A DNA stretch of 64,000 nt from Ifrita kowaldi (GCA_013398055.1 VZRS01009624.1:124001-188000), one strand, 5' to 3'; shown: positions 25,280-37,155, counted from the first letter of the stretch. The notes: generated from the sequence alone by a model not told the origin. Made by a program: numbers and translations.

Positions 25280-25801
25280 CATCTGCACCTTCCTGGAACT
25301 GTCCAGTTCTGGGTCCCTCAGTTTAGGAAGGACGTTGGGACGCTTGAACGTGTCCAAAGGAGGGCGACAAGGCTGGTGAGGGGCTTGGAACACAAGCCCT
25401 GTGAGGAACATCTGAGGGAACTGGGGTTGTTTAGCCTGGAGAAAAGGAGACTCAGAGGCGACCTTATCACTCTCTACAACTTCTTGAAAGGTGGTTGTAG
25501 TGAGGTGGGGGTTGGTCTCTTTTTCCGGGCAACAACTGACAGAACGAGAGGACACAGTCTTAAGTTGCGCCAAGGAAAACATAGGTTGGATATTAGGAAA
25601 AAGTGCTTTACAGAAAGAGTGATAAAATATTGGAATGGTCTGCCCGGGGAGGTGGTGGAATCACCATCCCTGGACGTGTTTAAAAAGAGATGGGATGTGG
25701 CACTCGGTGCTATGGTTTAGTTTAGTTGAGGTGTTGGGACATGGGTTGCACTCGATGATCTTGAAGGTCTCTTCCAACCTGGTGATTCTGTGGTTCTGTG
25801 A
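25280..25801 (+). mobile_element. CR1 LINE 3' end, best preserved copy in the window
   Basis: A 5'-truncated CR1 with the ORF2 C-terminus, a short 3' UTR (25721-25801) and an octamer-type tail ending 'gattctgtggttctgtga'. The ORF2 frame is still open for more than 400 bp, and CpG sites are retained through the copy (for example near 25331, 25341, 25364 and 25459). Both point to a younger age than the other CR1 pieces here. The sense text 'gaaggtctcttccaacctgg' near 25763 is diagnostic. Confidence 0.97.
25292..25720 (+). pseudogene. CR1 ORF2 C-terminal remnant (retrotransposon protein, truncated)
   Basis: In-frame translation across this interval gives the C-terminal region of the CR1 ORF2 protein, downstream of the reverse-transcriptase core. 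Recognisable blocks are LERVQRRATRLVRGLEHKPC, LRELGLFSLEKRRLRGDL, the W of KYWNGLPGEVVESPSLDVF, and the terminal VALGAMV before the stop at 25718-25720. The endonuclease and catalytic reverse-transcriptase domains are absent because the insertion is 5'-truncated, so this fragment cannot mobilise itself. It has no start codon of its own in a credible context and is not a host gene. Confidence 0.93.
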
Positions 25802-27417
25802 ACTGCCTTAGACCCCATCAGGTCCCAAGCCACACACTGAAAATGGGCCACCGGAGCTATTTGGGACCTCCCCCTGGTGACTCCTTCCTTTCCTCCTCCT
25901 CCTGCCAAGCTCCAAGGTTAAAATACATGATTCTGGTGTTTTTAAGGACAGGGAGGATGGAAGAGGAATCTGTGTCCTTTCAAGGCTTTCCACCTTTTAG
26001 GATGGAATATTTGCAAGGAGGCTTGGACAGGGAGAGTCTGTGGTCATTAAAGTTTGTCCCATGATTACAAATAAGGATCCAGCTGAGGCACAACTCTGCT
26101 CATTTTCAGGATGCATGGTTGTTCCTCATCCTCCCCTTCCCTCGAGGGAGCACTCACCACCCCCTGACAGAGCAAGACACCCCCAGAGACTCCCCAAAAA
26201 CTGGTGAGGCTCTTCTCAAGCCATTGCTGATACAGGAGCTGACCCCACCCCTGGAGCCACAATTCCAACCCATTTTCCAAGTTGCTTATTGACACAGGGA
26301 CAAAAATTATTTTCTCCCAACCAGGTTTTCTTGTGTCAGTCGTCCAACATGTTCCTGTGGTTTTTTTCCTCCCTTTCTTATTACCTTTTCTGATGGTAAA
26401 GACGTTGCAGATGGGCATCAAACTGTGCAAAATGTAAATCATGATTGGGTAGAGTCAGAACATAAAAAATAAGTTATTTGGATGCATTTTTTTTTTCCTA
26501 AGGACCACAGCACATATGGCATGCTAAAAAAATGTCTCGTGTTCATTAAGGCTAAATGAGACAGGTTAGAGAATCATGGGCACCAAATGGAAAAGTTGGG
26601 GAAAAAAATGCTGGCTGGCAACTCATTCTGCTGATAATATTTTTTGGATGTTTCCCTCCTGCCCTCTCTCCCTCATTTTTTTTTAAACTGCAAGGACATT
26701 TTCGCAAATATTTCACAAATATCTGATGGCTGTTGCTTAGGAATCTGTCCTCCCCGCTGTGCCTGCCTCATTTGAAGGTCATAATCTTCAGTTTGTGAAA
26801 TCATAATTATCTCACTAGCCAGTAACTCTGATGTCACAAATGGAGGATTATGATGACTTCAATGAAAAAAGCAGCAGCGGGAGAAAATGATCTCAGCCAC
26901 TCAGAGCTTGTTTTCCTCCCCCCCCCACCCCAAAGAAAAAGGATATAGCAGAGAAAAATATCAGCAGAATGATCTCCAAATAGACTATTTTCTGCATGGC
27001 ATCAGTGCCTCTTTCAGAATATGAGGTTAATTTCTGCCTTGTGCCAGTTTAATGCAGGCTTCCACTTTATTTTAACACATAGCAGGTCTTAAATTTAATG
27101 TAATAGCAGAATCTTGCTACTTGTTGTGGAGCTCATACAGAGACCTCGGAGTTCTTCCATAAAAATGAAACAAGGCTCCCTGTAGCACTCAGGAAAATAA
27201 AATGGCCAAGATTCACCACAAGGTCACCTAAACCCAGGGCAGGGCAGGCAGAGAAAAATAATTTGCCACTGTATCAAAAAATATAACAAATAAACACTGT
27301 CAGATGAATAAAGTATTGAATGGCCAACTCTCCTTATTGCATGTAATTGAACATCCCTGCCAGCCTATTGCTAAAAATTCAGACTTATTCAGTGACAACT
27401 TCTCTCCCCAAAAATCA
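25802..27417. other. Non-coding stretch with one candidate regulatory block
   Basis: No gene is supported. The block at about 26700-26890 is repeat-free and dense in ATAAT/ATTAT cores. It includes a TGATGTCA CRE/AP-1-like site near 26829 and is treated as a possible enhancer in the findings. A C-rich run lies at about 26919-26932. Confidence 0.5.
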
Positions 27418-27502
27418 CATAATCCAAAATGGTTTGGGTTGGAGGGGACCTTAAAGACTTTTTAGTTCTGACCCCCCTGCCATGGGCAAGGAAACGTCCA
27501 CC
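27418..27502 (-). mobile_element. CR1 LINE 3'-end scrap
   Basis: The reverse complement of a CR1 3' end, read on the plus strand as 'aatggtttgggttggagg', 'ggaccttaaagac' and 'ccctgccatgggcaagg'. Only about 85 bp remain. The beginning of the 100-codon plus-strand frame at 27482-27784 lies on this relic and is not evidence of a gene. Confidence 0.9.
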
Positions 27503-30160
27503 AGAAAAGGAGTGAATCTTCCCCTAAAAATGGGGGACAAGAGAGACCACGGCAGAGCTGGAACCATCCTGATGCATTTCCCAGACCGGAAGACACATAA
27601 ACCCCAGACATTATTTAGTTCTTGGAAACAGGACTGGGATGGCAGCGCTGATTCTCCTCCAGGACGGACGCTCTGGGAACATGATTCAGCAATTCTGAGT
27701 GTCATTATTTTGAATAAAGCTATCAGTGTTTCTCCTGAGGAGTTTGGAATACAAGAATATTTCTACTGTCACTATAAATGCTAGTGTGTGTCTCTTGGGC
27801 TTCAAATAATGTACATTTCAACGTTCCTGCCTGCTTGAATGAGACGTTAAAAGAGCTATACTGTGAATTCCTGATGTTTTATAAAAATATGAACTAATAG
27901 TGCAATGACACCGTTGTACTGTCTCTTCCCATTGCTCCTCTCAGGCACTTGCAGGATATCCAAAAGCAGCAGTGCTCTGGGACCAACCCCAAATCTGGGA
28001 AACGCGGTGGATTCTGCCACAGGGATGAGAACAAAAGTACTGAACGCCAGAGGTTTGGGGGGAAAAATGCAATTCCCCAACTGTAGCCATGTTCCCTGGC
28101 ACTTGGCACTGGTACTGGGCCGTGTAACTCGGAGGGGAGTAAGTGGCAGCAATTGCATCCTCGCAGAGGAGCCTTCCAAAGGCGTATCACGGCAACTGCG
28201 TCCTCAACTTCCCGGCTGCGGAATTCGACGGCGAAGGGGAGAGGACTGGGGGAAATAAAAGCACAACAGCTGTGGTGCCACAGGCCCCTGGCCCACGGAA
28301 TATGTTAGGAGAGCGCTGCGCACACCCACCATTCTCAATCATTAGAAACAACATATGGTGGGTTGGTGTTCGTGCTGCCTTTCTCTGCCTGCCCTCTTTC
28401 TGCTCAAGGTGTAAGTAAATTAGGAGAGAGGAATGCTGCACACGTGAGCAGAGAATTGCAGGGGGAACAACCATATGGGGTCAGGAGGATGTGCAAATGC
28501 TTTGCCGCCACATCTTCATCAATTCTAGAAGCTCCAAAGGCAACAAAAAACTATTCTGTTTTGTGTTTGTGTGGTCAAAACCTTCCCGTGCTTTTTTTCT
28601 GTTCTCACAGCAGCTGAGACGCCCCATCATTGCCATCATTGGTCACAAACTCCCAAAGCACTGAGCACAATACCACGACATTTGCAAACGAGGTGACAAC
28701 AACTGGGATGGCTCATCCAACCCTGAGAGCACCCCACAACCTCTCTCTGTGTATTCACAACGCAGAGGTTCCTGAAATCAGCCAAAATCCAAATTGCTGT
28801 CTTTGAGACAGCCAAAACAGAGTCAGACCAACACCCTGGACTGTGCAGGGTGGCCCATGGGGGCCCAGAATGGGGAGATGGGTCCCGAAAACACCTTTCA
28901 CGTGGGCAGCTCGGCAGCAGACACGGCTGCCACTGAGGCAGGCAAGGATCAGTCTTGGAGCAGCAGGAAAAAACACAGGGATTGCAGGGGATGGGAGCCC
29001 AGACAAAGGCACAGGCTCACAGCACTGCACAGCTATCAGCTGAGGCAGGTGTCTTGCCAGGATCTGGGGAGGACCAGGACCCCAGGCGGCACTGGGAACG
29101 CTGCGGCACGCACGAGATGTGCACAGGAAAAAAAGAGCAAAGTCTTCCATTCACTTCTGTCAAAAGCAGGATTGTGAATTTCTCCTAACATTTAGACTGC
29201 TTTTGATGGTGGGAAAGGGGGCATGAGAAATGCCAGTGCTGCCAGAGGAGCTGGGGATGGTGACAGGTGCTGCTGCAAGAGCGGCTCACCACGAGAGCTC
29301 AGGAGAAGCGACACAGGAGTTGGTGTCACAAGTGTGGAGTTAACCTTTGTCACCGCTGTGCTCAGCTGACTTCCCCCTTTAATGAAGCAGCTTGATTTAT
29401 GTATGAGTCATTTCCCTTCATAAGAAATTTATTAAATGATCATCCTTTTTCCCCCTCCAGATTTGTCACTTGGAACGCGGTAATTGGTGTTTGAACCTGC
29501 GATGGCGCGTCACCAAACGAGTTCAAACAACCCCCCACGTTCCCTGCTCTCCGATCCGAACAGAGCTCGGCTGCCAGCGAGGGGGGACTCCCAAGACAAG
29601 GGAAAATCCCAGTCAGCTGCCTCTGGATGCTGACAGCCTGGGAAAGGCAGGTTCTTTTCACTCCCTGGATGACAGAAGTCTTAACACGCAGCACAACCTC
29701 GGTGACTGAAGTGGGATGTGGCTCCAGAGCTCCATCTCGGTTCAGCAAACAAGAAATCCAAGGAATTCAGTGAAGACCAATAGATATGTTTGAGTACACT
29801 GCTGAATCAGATCCTAATCTCCCACTCCCTTGGCATCTCAAAACATGAAAACAATACAACCGTGCCAAGAATCTGCTATAAAAAATAATTGCTTTTAGTT
29901 TAAAAAACTAAGTTGTGAAACACTTAGTTGCAGTTGGTCTTAATCTCTCTGCAAGTGTCATTTTACATTAGATCCTTGTTCTTCATTCACAATTTGAATC
30001 AAAAAAGTACTTCTGTTTTAATTAGTTTTATAAATTTGCTGAGCTAAATGAATACAGCAGTAAAATCAAAACTGCAGAAAATGTGTGTAATCTCAGCAAA
30101 CTGCATTACTTGTGGAACAAATTGTAAACCTAAAAATTAATTGATTAAATTTATTAATTA
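27503..30160. other. Non-coding stretch with two CpG-enriched patches
   Basis: No gene is supported; 28794-29177 (+) and 28755-29150 (-), about 130 codons each, are opposed frames with no recognised family. CpG dinucleotides cluster at about 28180-28316 and 29474-29578 against a CpG-poor background. These patches may be small regulatory islets or simply GC-rich DNA. Confidence 0.5.
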
Positions 30161-30197
30161 AAATAATTTGAATCAAATTATTTGATTCAAATTATTT
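30161..30197. repeat. Perfect AT-rich palindrome, 18-bp arms with 1-nt centre
   Basis: Arms 30161-30178 and 30180-30197 are exact reverse complements around T30179. The surrounding 30128-30200 is almost entirely A/T. The same bases can also be read as a short tandem of 'tcaaattatttgat'. Such sequences can extrude cruciforms and tend to be unstable. Confidence 0.95.
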
Positions 30198-32023
30198 GAA
30201 ATGCCAAGATGTGAAAACTGTGAATTAAGCTGCCACAGAAAACCTACACCTCATTTCAATAAACTACAAAAGCCCCAGCTACAAAATTCTCTGTTCCAGA
30301 GAAATCAGCTGGTGTGTGGAGACGAGCAGTCCCACATGGCCAAGGAGAGTGGAAGAGTTTTAAATTCATTCTGTGACACCAACTGGAGACTTTTGTTCTA
30401 GATGATAATCTTAGTTTTCTCAAAACCCATTAGAGTACAACTTAAAGTACACTCCTTTTCTTGTGATGGCTCGGTGTCAAAGCATTGTGAGTGATGGATT
30501 AGCAATATTTGATTTCAGCTTCTAGAGCATTAATAATAATGGGAAATAGCTGTTTTAAGCAGGGTTTCCTTGCCCACTGACTGCTCTGCAGATTGCCAGG
30601 ACAAAACCAACCTATAAATGCAGAAACTGTATTTCAGTACAGCTCTGCCAGCTGGCCACACCATGATGCACATAATTCCTTCTACTTGGGCTTCTCAGTA
30701 GGAAAAAAACCAATCCTGAATTGAATACATCTTAGGAATATCAATTTAATTAGGAGGATGACAAGAGGAGATAAAGGCAGGAGGGTGTTTTATTATCAGA
30801 ATGGATTTCTACCTGCACTGCTACACCTGTGCCCATGTACTGGTGTGTTCTAGTGGAGAAAAACTCTGCAATCTGTACTGTCGTGGGGAACACCAGCACC
30901 ACAGCTACCTGTGGGAGCTGAGCAAAGGAGACAAAAATCTCACTCTGTGCTGCAGGAAAGAGAACAGATGGTGCAAACATTCACACACACACACAAATTC
31001 ACAGTTTTTTATAACACAAGGTTACTTCCACGCTTATGCTGAAGAGGATTGTGGCTGGAGTTAGTCACTCTGGATTCTCCAGTAAAACCACCTGGGAAAG
31101 GACTGCAGCAGGTGAGGAGCTGAGGTGGAACAGGGGATGAGCCACGGATGGGGCTCTCAGGGAGCCACACACGAGCTCTCTCCACAAACCCGGACACACC
31201 CAGTGCTTCTCTCCAGTTCACTGAGCACTTCCATGCACATCTCCAGAGCTCCTACAGGCCCCAAGGAGCTGCCTGCTGGCACCAGCATGGCCCCCCACAC
31301 ACAAACAACAGCCCAGAACCCACAGATGCTTTATTTAAGAACACGGATGCAGATGGATCTCTAGAAAGCACACTCCATAAATAAAATATGTTTAATAACC
31401 CAAGAAAACCAAACAAAATAAATAAACCATGCTACTGACTGGCAACCTCCTCTGCAGAAGAATCTGTGAAACACTTTCCAGGGTTTGCAAAGTGCCTGCC
31501 TGCAAAATATTTTGCATGATACAGTGCTAGTCCTGAGACAGCTGTGATGGTCCACATGGTGCAGCAGCTGACAAACTCCCTGCTGGACAGCTCTCCTGCT
31601 CTCCAACCAAACCAGCCCAAACGTCAGCTGGAGTCAGTGCTCCGTGTTATAACTGCAAGGTATGATTTATTAGAATAAAATAGCTATGGCTGTGTTTTCC
31701 TGCTGCTGGGAGTCAGTGTGCTCCTTGTGAGGTCAGGAATGCCAGGCCAGCCTGTGCCAGCTCACTGCCCAGGCCGGCAGATTCCCTGCAGACCATTAAG
31801 GGAAGCAGTGAAGCCTGATGTGCTGAGTGATGTTCCCACAGCTTTATATTTCACTTCTGGAGACTCCTCTCACCTGCAGAATGGAGTGACATGAGTCACA
31901 CTGAGGTCTGAGCTTATTCTGGGTTTATTTCCTGTTTTGGATGAAGAGCTGAAGCCACCCCAACCTGTGCTGATGCTGGAAGGGATCGGGCAGCAGTCCT
32001 GCTCCTTCCTGCTGAGAGGAAGA
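30198..32023. other. Non-coding stretch
   Basis: No gene is supported. A short CA-rich tract lies at about 30982-30995. Open frames in 30750-31606 are short, overlapping on both strands and unrecognised. Confidence 0.5.
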
Positions 32024-32047
32024 GGGTGGGAGATGGGGGGAAGGGGG
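32024..32047 (+). other. G-quadruplex motif
   Basis: Four G runs (32024-32026, 32028-32030, 32035-32040, 32043-32047) are separated by loops of 1, 4 and 2 bases, which satisfies the canonical G3+N1-7 rule on the plus strand. No promoter or gene is seen next to it, so the role is unknown. Confidence 0.85.
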
Positions 32048-32618
32048 TAAATATCAGGTCCCAGCCAGGCAGGAGGGAGATGTCCCTTGGGATGCAGCAC
32101 GAGGGCAGTCTGATGAAAACCCCTCTGAAACTGCTCTAATAAGAGTCTGCAGCTGCCTCTGCAAAGGGGCATCTCCTCTTCAACTGCTCCGTGTGGGTGG
32201 GAGGCTCACTCCTATAGGAAGAGCTGGCAGGATTGAAGCCAAGCTTGTAAGAGGTGATTTCCAGAGTCAGTTTGTTCTTCTCTGCCCTTTTTTTATTCTC
32301 TGTATAAAGCTGAGCACACAGGAGAAGAACCAAATCCAATTCAGCATCAACTCATTTTTCTCAGGACCAAAGCTCCCTTTCATTAAAAAAAAAGAAAAAC
32401 AAATTCCCCTGTAATTCCATCCATGCCACGATCTGGTGAAGTACCAGGATGGATTCTGGATAGAAAACTCCTGCTTTGGAGCGAGCTTTCACTGTTGGCT
32501 TCCTTGCTCTGCACTGTACACAGCTTGCCTTGTCTCACAGCCAGAAGTGCTGCTGCATCTTTTTGTCCTGCTCTCCCCAGAACTCAGCCACTCTTCAGTA
32601 GGATCTGTAAGGTGTGAA
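32048..32618. other. Non-coding spacer between two G4 motifs
   Basis: No gene or repeat is recognised in this stretch, apart from an A-rich run near 32384-32400. Confidence 0.5.
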
Positions 32619-32638
32619 GGGCCGTGGGGAGGGAGGGG
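32619..32638 (+). other. G-quadruplex motif
   Basis: G runs at 32619-32621, 32626-32629, 32631-32633 and 32635-32638 are separated by loops of 4, 1 and 1 bases. The short loops predict a stable structure. It is on the same strand as the motif 570 bp upstream. Confidence 0.85.
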
Positions 32639-33699
32639 CTGCCAGGGTGCTCCAAAGGACCATCTGTGTGGGCAGGGAATGTGCAATCCCAGCCAACGAC
32701 ACCGGAACATCTGTCTGCCTCCAGCCCTTCACCTACTGCAAAGGTCACGCACCATCGCCGTGCCAGCTGTGCCAGGCACCAGTTTAACATGAAACACCCC
32801 AGCAGCAGCCTGTGAGGATGTATTTCTGTTGTCTTCAGCCCTTTTAAAAACACAGAATTCTGCCTAATTGAAAGCTGGAGTGCTCTCCCACTTGTCCCTG
32901 CACAGGAGGTGTTCCTGGGGTCAGTCAGGTGTTCATTTGATGAGACTTCCCCTTGTGGGTGCAGGACCCCACTCCACACAGCAGTGGCTCATACTGTGTG
33001 CTCTGCCTGTATAAATCTTGGCATTATAAATTTTGGGATTATACAAACAGCCAGATTTCCCAACAATAATATTGAAGCAAGGAGCTTAATACTATTAACA
33101 CACTATCAATCACACACTTACAAACCCACAGAGTAACCCAGAGACAGCAATTTCCCCCATACTCCTCATGGGTTTTACTACAAATAAACAAAAGTTTCCC
33201 ACCCTCCACTCTCCCTTTCCAAGACTGCTGCCAGCTCTGACATTTTTTATATTCCTCTGAGTAACCAGTGCCAAAATTTTCCCTACCTTTACCAGCAACC
33301 AAAGCAGCAGCTACGGAGGGCTCCTGCAATCCTCACCCTTGTGAGCACAGCCAGAGGTGTTTCCCAGGTGGCATTTGAAGAGGGGAAAGATGGAGAGCTG
33401 TTCAGGTACCTCTCTAGTCTAACATAACCTGGAAGGTTTGTGTCCTTTTTTATGTTTGAACGTCATGCTCTTTAAACATGTTTTGTTGATACTTCATGGC
33501 CTTTTTAGGGAATACTTGGAGGAGGAACCACCTAAGGAACGGGACATTCACCTCAGAGTCAGCCTTGAAACGTGCCTCCTCTCCACGTGACATTTTTTGA
33601 TTCCCAAAAGCCGCACTTGCTGCCATTTTTATGAGGCTTTTTGATGCCTGTTTGTAACTCCCTGCCTCTCCAGGTTCCCTCCCTATCCCTCATCCCCAA
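32639..33699. other. Non-coding stretch
   Basis: No gene or repeat is recognised between the second G4 motif and the CpG islet. Confidence 0.5.
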
Positions 33700-33981
33700 C
33701 GAGCTGCTCGCCGAGCGGCACCGCCGCGGTTGGCACGGCCGCGCTCACGCCCCGCCAGGCTCTGCTTTCCAGGGTTTGTTTTTTACACCAGCCGCTGGTA
33801 AATGAGGCTGGTGTGACAGACCACTGGCTGGATAATGAGTTCATTCTCCAGACCCACCGAGAGCAAGGTACTTCCCTGGCCCATCTGTTCCCCGTGCTGC
33901 TCACGGCACGGCTCCGGGAACGCGCTTTGTAAAGAGAGCAGCCAGCACCCGGCGGAGCTGCTGATGTGCAATAGACCCCGG
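33700..33981. promoter_or_regulatory. Orphan CpG-rich islet
   Basis: About 23 CpG dinucleotides occur in 282 bp, 12 of them in the first 55 bp (33700-33754), within otherwise CpG-depleted DNA. CpG islets that keep their CpGs are usually unmethylated in the germ line and often mark promoters or strong enhancers. No coding exon is recognised beside it, and open frames across it on both strands are the chance product of GC-rich DNA. An unannotated non-coding RNA promoter is possible, as is a merely GC-rich patch. Confidence 0.4.
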
Positions 33982-36900
33982 GTTGATGGCCCCTGCAACA
34001 CACACTGCAAAGCTTCCTCAGCCGAAAAATGGGAAGAGACAGAGCTCTGGGATTACTTCAAAGCTATTGCTGGAAATGCTTAAACTGGGAAAAACAATAA
34101 ATTAAAAAATCAGGGAGGAAGAAAGCCTCCAGAAGGCTGAAGAAAAGTCTTGTAGCAAACACACTGCACAGGCACAGTGCTCTCCCTCGGCCACCTCTAT
34201 TTCCTCCAGGTTTTCTAAGAGAAATAAAGGCTCCAGGAACTCACAGGTCTGTAAACAGAAGCGGTCAAAAGTCAAAGCAAAGATCTAGAGAGACTAGAAC
34301 AAGAAATGACACTTTAAAAAACCAAGCCAGGAAGTTTATCCAACCTTGAGCAAAACTGGCACTCCTGACCTCAAAAAGGAAAAAACCAGTTAAAAAGCCT
34401 AGGTACCATCTGCAAATATTTTTAAAGGCAAGGAAAACTGGTACCATCTTGGAGAAGGGATGAATAAAATTGATGGGGGTTGGTCTACTTGAGTAATGAG
34501 TAATTTAATGAGGATAACGTGGGCTCTGTAGGTCCCACCTCCTCAGTACAAAACCGTGGCAGCAGAGGACTGACAACACCATGTCTCAAACCGCCTTTAA
34601 AAAAAAATTCCCTATGTTTTAAACACATTTTCCCACAGAACATGCTGCTGGTTGACGTGAACGAGGGGCAGATGTGAGCGACTCATTAATGCCTTGAGGC
34701 TGATGAAGGTCAGGAGAACATCCTCCCCCACATCCAACAGGACATTGTAACGAGGAACTCGCACGGTTAGGTTGGGATATGAGCCAGCTATTAGCAGACA
34801 GAGCTTGCTCCAGGTAAATCCTTCCACAGCTGCCTATTATCCCCATCACATTATTCCTCCTGACAGGCAGCACTGTCCATATAGATCACAGGTGCGATCC
34901 AGTATGGAAATCCTATTTAGTTGTGCAATACATTACTGTCTTCTCCCTGGCTGTACTAATGTCTGAATTAAACTGTAATATCTCATGACTGGAGCCTTTC
35001 TTTAATTCATACTGAAGACCCCTCACACAATCTATGTGCTGAACAAAGTAGTAAATTCACCTTAACATCTTTATGCTTTCTCATAGTCTTTAAATCATTC
35101 ATATGCAGACTTTCTGTGTGTTCTGGATCAGATGGAAAGGTTTCCAGTGCATAACTTTTCCATTAATGATTTTGGGGAATGAACTCTTCGAAGAGAAAGC
35201 TCTGTCCTTTAAACACTGGGAGAAGGAGAAATGCCCACATTTCACTGCTGCAGGATGAGCCTGCAGGAGCCCCTGGACTCTGATCCATCCTGGAGTGAGC
35301 TCCCTCTGAGCACTGGCCGGAATCAGGTCCTGAATCCATCCCTAGGGAAGAGCACACGCTGCAAACAGGTGGCTGCTGGGGTGGCGTCTCCCTCCCTCCA
35401 CCAGTGTCCTTCCCCTGTATGGGCAAAGAAGTCTGGAAAACTCCCCTTTCTGTCACAAGATGTGCTTCTGTGACTAAAACCCTCCAAATGGGTTTCCCTG
35501 CAACACCAAATGCAATTATTTGCCAAGATTTGGTAAGTCTTGAAACTTTGAAAGCAAATTTTGAGAACAGGCTCCACTGCATCATCTGCAGGAGTAAAGG
35601 CAGCTGAGTAACAGAGCTGCAGGTACGAAACCAAAAACTCGCTGCACTGCACCTAATTTGTGAGACATCTCTCAAAATGAGCTTGAGACACAGCACTCCA
35701 AGGGCTCACAGGCAAAAACCACCACTGAGTACAGCAAAACGCATTAAAAGCACGGTAAGGGGGTTTGGCAGGATTCGCCAAAATTCAGAGAAAGACTCTC
35801 CTTTGCAAGGATCCTGTACCCCTTAGGGTATTGATGACACTGTCCCTTTTTCTGTCAACTGCCCTTTTCTCCATGAACTCTTTTTCCTCTGTGGGTCCAA
35901 CCTAGAGCTAGAAGGTCCCATAATCACTGCTACAGGTGCTGGAGGAGAGAGGGGGTTGTTAAACTGTGAAATCCCTCAAGCTGAACTTTATCAAATGTGT
36001 TTCTCTAGGACACAAAGCTCCACTGTGGGGAAAAGCCTCTCTGCTTTTTGGGGTCTGCATGGGCAGCTCTGGAGGCACCTGCCACAACTGACCAGGAACT
36101 GCCACACCAAGAGCTGACAGATGCAGGGTCCACGAGGCAAAGTTCTCCTTTAGAGACTCCAGTTCCCTGCATGCCTGGGAGAAGGGACTGTACCAGCTGC
36201 TGACTGAAGACTTATCCAAAATCCTCACGGTTTCTTTCAGCCAAGTATGGTTTCCAGTCTTGTAGGACCAAGGAACATTTTGTTGAAAGCACAGAAACTT
36301 GCTTTTGAAATAGGAGAATATTGCAAGCAAATGAGAGCGTGGTACAGCAGCACAGTGCCAGTCTGTATTCCTTCCTTAACACTCCAAATTTCTGGCCTGA
36401 GTCCAGCCTCTCAAACACAATGGGTTCTCCCCAGTGCCACGTGTTGCCACAGGTCTCTCCCTAATTCTGAACCTGCTCTGAGAGGGTTTGTCCTCCTGTG
36501 GTGCTCTCCAGCTGCTCCCAGCTTCTGCCTCCAGCCTCTGACCTTTCGAAGGCTACCTGGGAAATCCCACATTTGGTAAGAGACTTTTTAAAGCAAACAG
36601 TTTACATATGATTAATTCTTCCTGTAGACCTCAAAAAAAACCTCCTTCTTGATTAACAAAGGTCACTGAATCTCAAAAGTTTATGGCAGACACTTCAAAT
36701 ATGTTACAACTCTCCTCTAAAAAAATGAGGTAAAACAAAACTGGGTTTGTCTGGAGAAAAGAGATGTGGCAGAAGAAAAGGTAAGAAGCTGGGTAGGTAC
36801 AAACTGATAGGGGAGCAGCTGTGGGTTAACCTAAAGATCTGGAGAGGAATAAGGCAGGACCTCATGCCACAGCAACCCCCAGACACAGAGAAATGAATCT

Positions 36901-37031
36901 ATATCCTAACAGTGAGCACTGCTGGAGCTCCTGTTGGAGTCACTGTGTGGTGGGATATTCTCTGAATGCTTTTAGGTGGCACTTTCCCTTCAAGGATGTC
37001 CAAACACATTGCAGAGGTCTGACATGACTTT
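33982..37031. other. Non-coding stretch
   Basis: About 3 kb with no supported gene. The longest open frame in the window, 35163-35696 on the minus strand (177 codons), lies here but shows no domain, repeat or composition typical of a protein-coding exon. Confidence 0.5.
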
Positions 37032-37155
37032 ATCTTCATTTACAGTGAGGGGACTGAGAGGTGGTGCTGGGAAGTCCTTTTCTGAAAACGAGACAGTGGG
37101 TCATTAGCGAATTTAGAGCCCTGGTCCTTCACCCTCCAGCACTGCTGCCACCCTC
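37032..37155 (-). mobile_element. Degraded MIR-type SINE fragment
   Basis: On the plus strand the order of segments follows an antisense MIR: 'atttacagtgaggggactga' (compare the usual antisense start with cattttacag and a gaaactgagg block), then an aagt-containing segment, 'acagtgggtcattagcgaat' in the place of the accumulated AG/GT core, and 'tagagccctggtcctt' in the place of the tRNA-head text that normally reads gaacccaggtcct. Divergence is high, so both the family call and the ends are approximate. Confidence 0.55.

Noticed and set aside
35163..35696. Longest open frame, 177 codons on the minus strand
   Set aside because: No recognisable domain, low-information composition, other frames open on both strands in the same place, and no clear splice or promoter context.
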